Below are positions 39,738-46,237 of a stretch of DNA of 64,000 bases, in pieces; within the stretch, counting starts at the first letter, position 1, and each line of letters opens with the position of its first letter. The position numbers and the translations under genes are program-made. This DNA is from a virus. Location: positions 1 to 64,000 of the IMG/VR virus record IMGVR_UViG_3300032397_000008; one strand, written 5' to 3'. The notes under the pieces were generated by a model. It made no database searches and was not told the DNA's origin. It was given only the letters and a program-made list of their open reading frames with translations.

Positions 39738-39831
39738 AGCCTCGTGATGTAACAGTGAACATGGCGGCCCTATAAGCCGTGAAGCCCTAGATTTGGGCGC
39801 TATCTCGGTGCAAATCCGGGCGAGGCTACCA
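39738..39831 (+). tRNA. tRNA-Ile(TAT) with long variable arm, C33
   Basis: Perfect acceptor AGCCTCG/CGAGGCT, A73, CCA. D-stem ATG/CAT, loop TAACAGTGAA. Anticodon stem GCGGC/GCCGT, loop CCTATAA with C33. Variable arm GCCC/GGGC. T-loop TGCAAAT. With a one-base shift the anticodon would be ATA (Tyr). Confidence 0.7.
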
Positions 39832-39848
39832 TTTTTGTTCTTAACCGT

Positions 39849-40322
39849 ATGGATACGCACTACAAAATCATGGATATAGGCAGGCTGGACTTCTTGCGGG
39901 GTACAATGCCACAGGGTCTTGTAGTGACGAATGGGTGCTTCGATTGTCTTCATGCCGGGCACGTGGACTATCTGGAGAGGGCCAGGAGCCTCGGTAAAAT
40001 GCTGATTGTCGGATTGAACGGCGACGATGCGGTTACTGTTCTAAAGGGAGCGGGCCGTCCGATTAACAAGGAGACGGACCGAGCCAGGGTTCTGGCAGCT
40101 CTTGAATGTGTTCACTTTGTAATTATTTTTCAGGACGTCAGGGCGACCGAGTTCATTCGAATCGCTAAGCCGGAGATTTATGTCAAGGGCGGGGACTATA
40201 CATTGGAGACCCTTTACCCGCCTGAGCGAGAGGCCGTAGAGGCAGCGGGGGGTAGGATCGTCATTCTTCCGCTCTCTAAAGGGTACTCCACGACTGAAAT
40301 GATCAAACGAATTGCCAGGTAG
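39849..40322 (+). CDS. RfaE/HldE C-terminal-type nucleotidyltransferase
   Basis: 157 residues. VVTNGCFDCLHAGHVDYLERA carries the HxGH motif of cytidylyltransferases, VGLNGDDAVTVLKGAGRPIN and EIYVKGGDYTLETL match the HldE adenylyltransferase half, and a C-terminal STTEMIKRI fits the ST(T/K) motif. It would activate a sugar phosphate (heptose-like) for glycan synthesis, fitting the many glycosyltransferases. The start follows GTTCTTAACCGTATG. Its stop is the TAG formed by bases 8-10 of tRNA-Asn. Confidence 0.85.
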   Translation: MDTHYKIMDIGRLDFLRGTMPQGLVVTNGCFDCLHAGHVDYLERARSLGKMLIVGLNGDDAVTVLKGAGRPINKETDRARVLAALECVHFVIIFQDVRATEFIRIAKPEIYVKGGDYTLETLYPPEREAVEAAGGRIVILPLSKGYSTTEMIKRIAR

Positions 40323-40387
40323 CTCAATAGTAGAGCGACACGCTGTTAACGTGAGGGTTGTGGGTGCAAGTCCTACCCTGGCAGCCA
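40313..40387 (+). tRNA. tRNA-Asn(GTT), copy 2
   Basis: Perfect acceptor TGCCAGG/CCTGGCA, G73, CCA. D-stem GCTC/GAGC, loop AATAGTA. Anticodon stem ACACG/CGTGA, loop CTGTTAA. T-stem GTGGG/CCTAC, T-loop TGCAAGT. Overlaps the upstream gene by 10 bases. Confidence 0.9.
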
Positions 40388-40388
40388 T

Positions 40389-40472
40389 GAGCATGTGGTT
40401 TACCCAGAATAGCAGATGGACCAGATCGAGAATCTGGAAGCCTTGGGAGTGCAAGTCTCCCCATGCTCACCA
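40389..40472 (+). tRNA. tRNA-Leu(GAG), C33
   Basis: Perfect acceptor GAGCATG/CATGCTC, A73, CCA. D-loop GAATAGCAGA in a CCA/TGG stem as in tRNA-Leu(CAA). Anticodon stem CCAGA/TCTGG, loop TCGAGAA with C33. Variable region AAGCCTT, T-loop TGCAAGT. A one-base shift would read CGA (Ser), but the body matches the Leu tRNAs here. Confidence 0.8.
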
Positions 40473-40481
40473 ATTTATTAA

Positions 40482-40560
40482 ACCGCTGAAGCCACAGTAG
40501 ACGGGCAACCGACTTTTAATCGGTCTATTCGTGAGGCTGCAACTGCCTCCAGCGGTACCA
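40482..40560 (+). tRNA. tRNA-Lys(TTT)
   Basis: Perfect acceptor ACCGCTG/CAGCGGT, A73, CCA. D-stem GCC/GGC, loop ACAGTAGACG. Perfect anticodon stem ACCGA/TCGGT, loop CTTTTAA. T-stem GAGGC/GCCTC, T-loop TGCAACT. Confidence 0.9.
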
Positions 40561-40567
40561 TTTTCAT

Positions 40568-40645
40568 AGCCACGTGGGAGAGTAGTCGAATCCAACCGCC
40601 TTTGAAGCGGTAAAGCCGTTGGTGCAAATCCAACCGTGGCCGCCA
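40568..40645 (+). tRNA. tRNA-Gln(TTG), last tRNA of the array
   Basis: Acceptor AGCCACG/CGTGGCC with an A1-C72 mismatch, G73, CCA. D-stem GGA/TCC. Perfect anticodon stem ACCGC/GCGGT, loop CTTTGAA. T-stem GTTGG/CCAAC, T-loop TGCAAAT. Confidence 0.85.
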
Positions 40646-40691
40646 CTTTTCACTTGACACAATCCCCAAGAACGCACATCATCAAAACTAT

Positions 40692-40856
40692 ATGGGTAAA
40701 ACATGGCATGGGTCAAAAGGCCCTGGATACGAGCACTGGTTAGCACAACCTAGAAACCGTGGTGCGGCTATTCCAAACAAGTTTCGCAAAAAACTAATTC
40801 ACCGAAAAGAACGGCGAGCCGTTCACCGGCAAGTGGAAAGAGAATTTGATGACTGA
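40692..40856 (+). CDS. Small basic protein
   Basis: 54 residues, starting MGKTWHGSKGPGYEHW and ending in a strongly basic helix (KFRKKLIHRKERRAVHRQ). A TTGACA box lies about 35 bp upstream. It overlaps the next ATG by 8 bp. The Lys/Arg content suggests RNA or DNA binding; no family is recognised. Confidence 0.55.
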   Translation: MGKTWHGSKGPGYEHWLAQPRNRGAAIPNKFRKKLIHRKERRAVHRQVEREFDD

Positions 40857-41421
40857 CGTATTGGACGAAAAGTGTCTGGTTCTTAATCGAGTTTGGCAGG
40901 CGATTGGTGAGACCAGTGTGCGTGTTGCGATGTGCGATATCGTTCGCGAGTCGGCAACTGCAATTGATACGGAGACCATGACTCCCATGCGCACGGAAGA
41001 GTGGTTTTCTCTGCCCATTCGTCCTATCGACAAGTTTTTACGGCTGACCCGGGACCGGCGAGTAAGGGTGCCCACTGTAATCAGCCGAATAGGTTATGAC
41101 AAGATGCCAATGAAGCCCCCGCGTCTTGACAAGAAGAATCTTGTGGATCGGGACAAGAATGCTTGTCAGTACTGCGGCCAGGTGCATCGGATCGATCATC
41201 TGAACATGGACCACGTCCTACCGAGGTCTCGGGGCGGCAATAAGACTTGGAAGAACATCGTATCGTCCTGTGTTCCTTGTAATAGCAAGAAGGCTGATAA
41301 GACTCCCGGAGAGGCAGGCATGCGTCTCATCAAAATACCAAAGGAACCTGCCCGTAAGCCGGTTGTCGCTTCCATTCGAAAGCGTCCGGACCGCCCAGAG
41401 TGGGATTCCTTTCTAATTTGA
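40849..41421 (+). CDS. HNH endonuclease
   Basis: 190 residues. CQYCGQVHRIDHLNMDHVLP followed by RSRGG, W-x-N-I-V and CVPCNSKK is a textbook HNH domain near residues 105-150. The N-terminal ~100 residues (ending PMKPPRLDKKN) are typical of the phage/bacterial HNH group with a LNRVWQAI start. This group can be a mobile nuclease or act in DNA packaging; here it lies outside any packaging genes. Confidence 0.85.
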   Translation: MTDVLDEKCLVLNRVWQAIGETSVRVAMCDIVRESATAIDTETMTPMRTEEWFSLPIRPIDKFLRLTRDRRVRVPTVISRIGYDKMPMKPPRLDKKNLVDRDKNACQYCGQVHRIDHLNMDHVLPRSRGGNKTWKNIVSSCVPCNSKKADKTPGEAGMRLIKIPKEPARKPVVASIRKRPDRPEWDSFLI

Positions 41422-41504
41422 TGCCTGTCGATTGTAGACAATTCTCCGTCATAGTGAGGATTTTGTGTGTATACGTCTACGGTGTGACGCTGTAGTTACT
41501 CTGG

Positions 41505-41717
41505 ATGCACAACACGTTAGAGTATGGATCAAGAGGGTGCCAATGCCAGCTCTGTGTGCCGAACTTGGACGTTGTGGAAATAGATACGCCCCGATCACTG
41601 GATCGGGGCGTGGATACAAAACCACAGCGTTCGTTTCAGGAACGCAGAATAACTACGCAAGCATTTTTGGAGGTTTGCAGAATCCTCCAAATGCCCGTGC
41701 CCGGAGTCTTTAACTGA
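41505..41717 (+). CDS. Small cysteine-containing protein
   Basis: 70 residues (MHNTLEYGSRGCQCQLCV ...). The YGSRGCQCQLC start resembles small phage proteins with a GCxCxxCR motif. GTAGTTACTCTGG lies right before the ATG. The coding sequence contains a perfect 11-bp inverted repeat (41586-41596 with 41601-41611). An alternative frame from 41465 is open over the same span, so confidence is moderate. Confidence 0.45.
   Translation: MHNTLEYGSRGCQCQLCVPNLDVVEIDTPRSLDRGVDTKPQRSFQERRITTQAFLEVCRILQMPVPGVFN
41586..41611. repeat. Perfect 11-bp inverted repeat
   Basis: ACGCCCCGATC and GATCGGGGCGT flank a 4-base ACTG loop inside a small gene. As RNA it is a stable G+C-rich hairpin without a following U-tract. 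Confidence 0.8.
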
Positions 41718-41736
41718 CCGATTAGTGACTGTCAGG
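41713..41736. repeat. 24-bp inverted repeat, right copy
   Basis: Exact reverse complement of 24193-24216, 17.5 kb away. It overlaps the last bases of the small gene at 41505. Confidence 0.75.
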
Positions 41737-41748
41737 CCACTCGGACAG

Positions 41749-42603
41749 CTAGGAACTTACAATTTGACCGTGGTGGTCGCTGTTCAAGCCAGTGACCGAT
41801 GCCACGGGTGAATCCAGGTAGCACTGGATTATCTTAGTTTCCAATTCTGGAAGCGGCCTTCGACCATGAAGTTCGGAGAAACAACCCGAGCGGATAGCTT
41901 TCTCGTCGACTTTAGTAATTTGGCCTGTGCCAAAAGCCATTCGATCCTGACGGCGCTCAAACTGGTCTGATGACCACCACGGAGGTATGTCCATAACCGG
42001 TACTACTTTCTTAGCGATAGCGTAGGTTAAGATAGCTTCGTCGATTCCCCATCTATCCCCCTCTTTGGCTTGTTCATAGAGCAATTTGTAGTCTTCGTGG
42101 TAAATTCGTCGGATGTATTCTGGAAAAGTGGGGGTTGGGTTTACTACTTTTTTCCATATACGTGACTTAGCTGTAGCATAGGCGGTGGTGTAGTACGGGT
42201 AAGGGTAGTTTCCGCTCCATTTCGGCCCCAAACAAATAGCGTGCATCGCATCATCAGCAGGCCCTTCAATCATTTTTAACAAGTGGTCAGATAATGGGAC
42301 ATTGTCAATGCCACAGATCAAGACGACTTCATCGTCTGAAAATTGGCAGGCACCCCATAGTAGTCCCGCTGATGGTTTCCAGTTTCGATCCGGGTAATGG
42401 ATAAGGTCTGAGTCGCTATCGGTTTGTCTGACTTCTCCAAACTCAGTCGATAACTTTAAGGCATCCAGAGATTCCTGTGTTCCTACGTAGAGTAGCACTG
42501 GGTCCAGGCCGAGCTTTTGTTTAAAGACTCGGGAGTTCCAGTACCAGTAACCTGTGTAGCTAGGATTGGAATCCAGGCAGAAAAGGACTTTGTCGATTTT
42601 CAC
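41749..42603 (-). CDS. Putative glycosyltransferase-related protein
   Basis: 284 residues from a GTG at 42603 (a TTG at 42606 is the alternative), preceded on its strand by GTTCTTACTGTTG. Aromatic-rich with VLICGIDNVPLS, an acidic motif in a GT-A-like place, and HAICLGPKWSGNYPYPYYTT. Similar in general character to the phage's other sugar transferases, but no family is certain. The 36-bp repeat copy 2 lies inside its 3' end and encodes part of the C-terminus. Confidence 0.45.
   Translation of the reverse strand: MKIDKVLFCLDSNPSYTGYWYWNSRVFKQKLGLDPVLLYVGTQESLDALKLSTEFGEVRQTDSDSDLIHYPDRNWKPSAGLLWGACQFSDDEVVLICGIDNVPLSDHLLKMIEGPADDAMHAICLGPKWSGNYPYPYYTTAYATAKSRIWKKVVNPTPTFPEYIRRIYHEDYKLLYEQAKEGDRWGIDEAILTYAIAKKVVPVMDIPPWWSSDQFERRQDRMAFGTGQITKVDEKAIRSGCFSELHGRRPLPELETKIIQCYLDSPVASVTGLNSDHHGQIVSS
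41770..41805 (+). repeat. 36-bp hairpin repeat, copy 2
   Basis: Identical to 29208-29243. It lies within the 3' end of the minus-strand gene at 41749, read antisense. Confidence 0.85.
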
Positions 42604-42668
42604 CAACAGTAAGAACTATTTTGGGTTCATAGAATAGTAGGCAGTGAGTAATATGCTAATGTAGACAT

Positions 42669-42923
42669 ATGCGTAATTTCAAAGTTGATCCTTTTTATGA
42701 GGGACCCAGGTCAAAGGTTTGGCCAAGGAACAAAGTGTATACGCTCAAGGAAGTAGATGATCGATGCAGAAAAACCAACGCTTACCTGGAAATATCGGGT
42801 CAGCGTCGCTACTTCATCAAGGACTCGCGGCGTCGGGTAATCACTAGGCTGGTTACAACTACACGACAGGCCAGTAGCCACGTTGAACCAGAGAGTGTCA
42901 AAGCCTACGTTGTCGTAGCATGA
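42669..42923 (+). CDS. Small basic protein of unknown function
   Basis: 84 residues, rich in Arg and Lys, beginning MRNFKVDPFYEGPRSKVW. No recognised domain. It stands alone between the minus-strand putative transferase and the next unit. Possibly nucleic-acid binding on composition alone. Confidence 0.45.
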   Translation: MRNFKVDPFYEGPRSKVWPRNKVYTLKEVDDRCRKTNAYLEISGQRRYFIKDSRRRVITRLVTTTRQASSHVEPESVKAYVVVA

Positions 42924-43004
42924 ACGCATTCCTTGATCGAATAGGAACGAGTGATTGTGGCGCTTGGGTAGGGGAGGGTATGCCCATTTTTGTAGACGTA
43001 TTCC

Positions 43005-44063
43005 ATGAAAATTTCTAAAATCGGTTCCTGGGTTTTCGGTTCTAAGAGTAAAGACAAATCTTTAAGCGACTGTGACACAGCTATGACAAATATATCCGGT
43101 TACTTCAACTCGAACCCCTGGCCGTTGATCCTGTGGGTTTCAGAACTTAACCTTCAAATTCAGGTGGCTGCCGCACCGCCCAATCGGTTCGTGCAGGACG
43201 ATAGAGGCAATCGTATAAACGATCCAATTTTGGACAAGTATTGTGGCCAGAAAATGCTGCAACGCGAGGTGAGTCAGGAACCAGTTCCTATTCTGTTGTT
43301 TACCCGCAATCCGGCCGCAGCCAAGAGCGATGAGCGTAAGTCTCCAGTCTCATCTGTGAAAGCGTTTGCCAGAGATTCCCAAGGGCGCACAGTCGCCGTT
43401 CCAAATGACGTTCCAGAGACGATTCCGGCCGTGCCTTTGGTGTCTACCAATCCGGTTAGGGGCCTTACCATTGAGCAGGCTCGTAAGGCGGGTCTCGCTC
43501 GTCCTACCAAGCTGGTGCCAGAAGACTTCGGTGCTCCAGAGACAGCAGGTGCTCCTACACGTGGTCAGATTATTCCGACGATAGAGTACGCTCAAGACCT
43601 GGGACCCCGGGCGGTCAAGGCACTCAAGCTTAATGAAGAACTTACCCGTCCTCTAGCTTCTGTCGCTTCTCAGCCGGCTCGTCAGGCCGTTCTAAGGGCG
43701 TTGCACGAAGGTGTTGGGTATGATCCCGATTCACCTGACTTGCCAGAGATCGTGACTCGTAGAAAGAATATCGGTTTGCCGTCCCCGGTACAAGACGAGC
43801 GCCGTGTGGCACCGTACAAAGCTCCTGTCGAGGCTCCTCTTCCTGAGCCCATGCTGGAAGAAACTATTCCCCCGCCTGCGGTTCCGGTTCCGGTTAGTCT
43901 CAAGTTCCAACCGTTTGTATGTCTGGCGGATGGAAAAGGGTTCCCGAATCGGGAACAGCTTCTGATCTATATTACTGAGACGTTTCCTGACAGTGTAGCC
44001 GAGCTGATGGAGCCCTATCCGGCTATTCCCAAGAAGCGCCCGCGTAATCCTGCGCTACCGTAG
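43005..44063 (+). CDS. Unknown protein, possibly structural
   Basis: 352 residues. The first ~100 residues look folded (MKISKIGSWVFGSKSKDKSL), the middle is proline-rich and probably extended (many P, A, V, E), and the C-terminus again looks folded (CLADGKGFPNREQLLIYITE). No family is recognised. It lies upstream of the 36-bp repeat copy 3 and the HNH insertion that separate it from the possible neck protein at 45437. Confidence 0.45.
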   Translation: MKISKIGSWVFGSKSKDKSLSDCDTAMTNISGYFNSNPWPLILWVSELNLQIQVAAAPPNRFVQDDRGNRINDPILDKYCGQKMLQREVSQEPVPILLFTRNPAAAKSDERKSPVSSVKAFARDSQGRTVAVPNDVPETIPAVPLVSTNPVRGLTIEQARKAGLARPTKLVPEDFGAPETAGAPTRGQIIPTIEYAQDLGPRAVKALKLNEELTRPLASVASQPARQAVLRALHEGVGYDPDSPDLPEIVTRRKNIGLPSPVQDERRVAPYKAPVEAPLPEPMLEETIPPPAVPVPVSLKFQPFVCLADGKGFPNREQLLIYITETFPDSVAELMEPYPAIPKKRPRNPALP

Positions 44064-44078
44064 CCGCCGCCTCAACTC

Positions 44079-44114
44079 GTGGTGGTTGCTGTTCAAGCCA
44101 GTGACCGATGCCAC
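44079..44114 (+). repeat. 36-bp hairpin repeat, copy 3
   Basis: One base differs from copies 1 and 2 (a C to T in the stem, which turns a C-G pair into a G-U-type wobble). It sits between the stop of the gene at 43005 and the HNH gene, 20 bp before the latter's GTG. Confidence 0.85.
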
Positions 44115-44133
44115 TCATGGTAGAAGTACACAC

Positions 44134-45414
44134 GTGAGACCTGATAGCCAAATTGTTGCGGAGTCTGTGAACTTAGAAAAAAACGAGCCTTCCGAACGAT
44201 ACGGAAGGCTCGTTGTTGTTTCCAGGTCGAAAGGTAAAGCTACTTGCCGTTGTGATTGTGGGCAGGTCAAAGAAGTCAATTATTACGCTATGCGGCATGG
44301 GTCTCCTAAAAGTTGTGGATGTATTCGACGGGAAATTACGTCTAAAGTCAACTTAATCCTAATATCGGTGGGAGAAAAGTTTGGAAAGCTCGTGGTAGTT
44401 GAGTACAACGGCAAGAGGTGCCTGTGCCAGTGCGAGTGTGGCAGAAAGTCAGTAGTAATGTCTACCAAGCTTCGAACCGGTAAAACTAGAAGCTGTGGGT
44501 GCCTTCGGGAGATGAACAATAAGGATACTGCGGCTATCATAGCACCTGGGTCAGTGTTCAACAGATTAACTTTGATGTCTCAGGATGGAGCGTTTGGCAC
44601 GTTTAAGTGTGAGTGTGGTAACGAGATTACGGTTAAAACGATTAAGGTTAGAAGCGGCCATACAAAAAGCTGCGGGTGCTTAGTGGTTGATCACGCTGTG
44701 CAAATGTCAAAAGACAAAGTGCGGCCGTACGGTGAAACAGCTTTTAATGGGGTTTTCGCTCAATATGTCTGCAATGCTAAATCCAGAGGAGTTGAATTCA
44801 AACTCAGCAAAGATGATGTAAAGCTTATCGTGGGTAAGCCGTGTTATTATTGCGGGTTGCCTCCTTCTAATGTAAAGATAGTAAAAAGTAGTATTGGAAA
44901 ATGTGTTTACAGCGGGATAGATCGAGTTAACTCATCAGACGGGTACACACATGAAAATGTAGTACCCTGTTGCATACGGTGTAATAACGCAAAGTATGAC
45001 CTTTCCGAGGAAGAGTTACTCTTGTACTTAAAAAGACTTCGCAGTTATACTGTACCAAACGAAACAGTGTACTCGAAGGTCTTGATAGAAGGTTTAGCAG
45101 AGCTTGAACGTGATTACGCAACGTACAAAAGTGCTGTTATTCATAAAGGGCGAAAATTTGAAATAGAGTTTGAAAAATTTAGGCAAATAGTGTCATCAAA
45201 CTGTCACTACTGCGGTGTTTCGCCCGGTTCAATACCTAAAAAAAGCACCGCTACTTATGCTCGTAATGGCATAGACAGAGTAGACAGTGGCATCGGCTAC
45301 ATTACAGGGAATATGGTCCCTTGCTGCTGGATGTGCAATCGAGCAAAATCAGATTCCATCTACGAAGACTTTATACGGTGGATAGACTTTTTGAAAAAGC
45401 CAAAGGCGCTCTAG
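44134..45414 (+). CDS. Composite homing endonuclease: zinc-ribbon repeats plus two HNH domains
   Basis: 426 residues from a GTG. Three repeats of a DNA-binding zinc ribbon (each like GRLVVVSRSKGKATCRCDCG ... SCGC) occupy residues ~20-190. Two HNH-type nuclease domains follow (CYYCGLPP ... CCIRCNNAKYD and CHYCGVSP ... CCWMCNRAKSD). The domain duplication is unusual. A+T-rich against its neighbours, and placed directly after a 36-bp repeat, suggesting insertion. Confidence 0.85.
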   Translation: MRPDSQIVAESVNLEKNEPSERYGRLVVVSRSKGKATCRCDCGQVKEVNYYAMRHGSPKSCGCIRREITSKVNLILISVGEKFGKLVVVEYNGKRCLCQCECGRKSVVMSTKLRTGKTRSCGCLREMNNKDTAAIIAPGSVFNRLTLMSQDGAFGTFKCECGNEITVKTIKVRSGHTKSCGCLVVDHAVQMSKDKVRPYGETAFNGVFAQYVCNAKSRGVEFKLSKDDVKLIVGKPCYYCGLPPSNVKIVKSSIGKCVYSGIDRVNSSDGYTHENVVPCCIRCNNAKYDLSEEELLLYLKRLRSYTVPNETVYSKVLIEGLAELERDYATYKSAVIHKGRKFEIEFEKFRQIVSSNCHYCGVSPGSIPKKSTATYARNGIDRVDSGIGYITGNMVPCCWMCNRAKSDSIYEDFIRWIDFLKKPKAL

Positions 45415-45436
45415 GCTCGTAACTTGTAGTTAAAGC

Positions 45437-46228
45437 ATGAGCGCAGGTGCCGTAAGTAGCCAATCTTCTGCCCCGAACATATTTGGGACTGCCAACTCAC
45501 CCGACAACCTTCCGCAGGGAGGGCGATCCGGTGGGGGGTATACAACGGATCAGTTGATTCAATACATCCGTCGGCAACTTGGAGAGCCTGTGTGGGTTGT
45601 TGAACTCACCAATCAACAGATTGCTGATAATATCAACGATGCTCTTCAGATGTTTTCGCTCTATGTCCCGTTAGAGCGAGTTGGAAATTTATTGTTGGTT
45701 CGTGGTCAGTTTAAGTATCTGGAAGGCATAGACATAGGGCAGGGAATTACAAACGTAAGTTTCCTAGAACCGAACCCAATTCCTACAGAAATTTTTTACG
45801 GCAATTTGATAAATCCTGCACCTTTGTTTCGTGTTGGTATCGACGAGTACGATAGTTTTCTACGGTGGCGTAAAGTGTGGCAGAGGGTCACCAGCGTAAG
45901 ACCAGACTGGTACTACGACGATTACGAGAAGGCGCTCTACATTCACAATCCTATCGAGCGATATCAAGCAGCAATTTGGGCGTTTTTCAACTGGACGGAT
46001 TTGGTCAAGGTGCCGGCGGTAGGTGCGAATTGGATTCGTCGTTACTCTCTGGAAAGGTCCCGTTATCAGTACGGTGATCTATTGATGAAATACTCAGGAG
46101 CCATTCCTGCTCCGGCAAAGGACATGGCGCTTGACAGTGCGAAACGTGCGGAAGCAGAAAAGCGAATCGACAAGCTGGAAGAGGAGTTGAAAGGAATGCA
46201 GTCCGCCACCGCTATCAGTATTGACTGA
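45437..46228 (+). CDS. Putative neck/connector structural protein
   Basis: 263 residues. TTDQLIQYIRRQLGEPVWVV and LTNQQIADNINDALQMFSLY resemble the N-terminal domain of T4 gp13-like neck and related head-completion proteins. A folded middle with PDWYYDDYEKALYI follows, and a C-terminal coiled coil ends the protein. GTAGTTAAAGC directly precedes the ATG. The call is from pattern recall and needs profile confirmation. Confidence 0.5.
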   Translation: MSAGAVSSQSSAPNIFGTANSPDNLPQGGRSGGGYTTDQLIQYIRRQLGEPVWVVELTNQQIADNINDALQMFSLYVPLERVGNLLLVRGQFKYLEGIDIGQGITNVSFLEPNPIPTEIFYGNLINPAPLFRVGIDEYDSFLRWRKVWQRVTSVRPDWYYDDYEKALYIHNPIERYQAAIWAFFNWTDLVKVPAVGANWIRRYSLERSRYQYGDLLMKYSGAIPAPAKDMALDSAKRAEAEKRIDKLEEELKGMQSATAISID

Positions 46229-46237
46229 TCCAAACTT

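Noticed and set aside
22970-40660. CRISPR array
   Set aside because: Repeated tRNA features and short spacers superficially resemble an array, but no direct repeat with regular unique spacers exists and no cas gene is present.
41465-41713. Alternative frame of 82 codons over the small gene at 41505
   Set aside because: It has no motif at its start and reads less like a protein than the overlapping frame with the GCQCQLC pattern.
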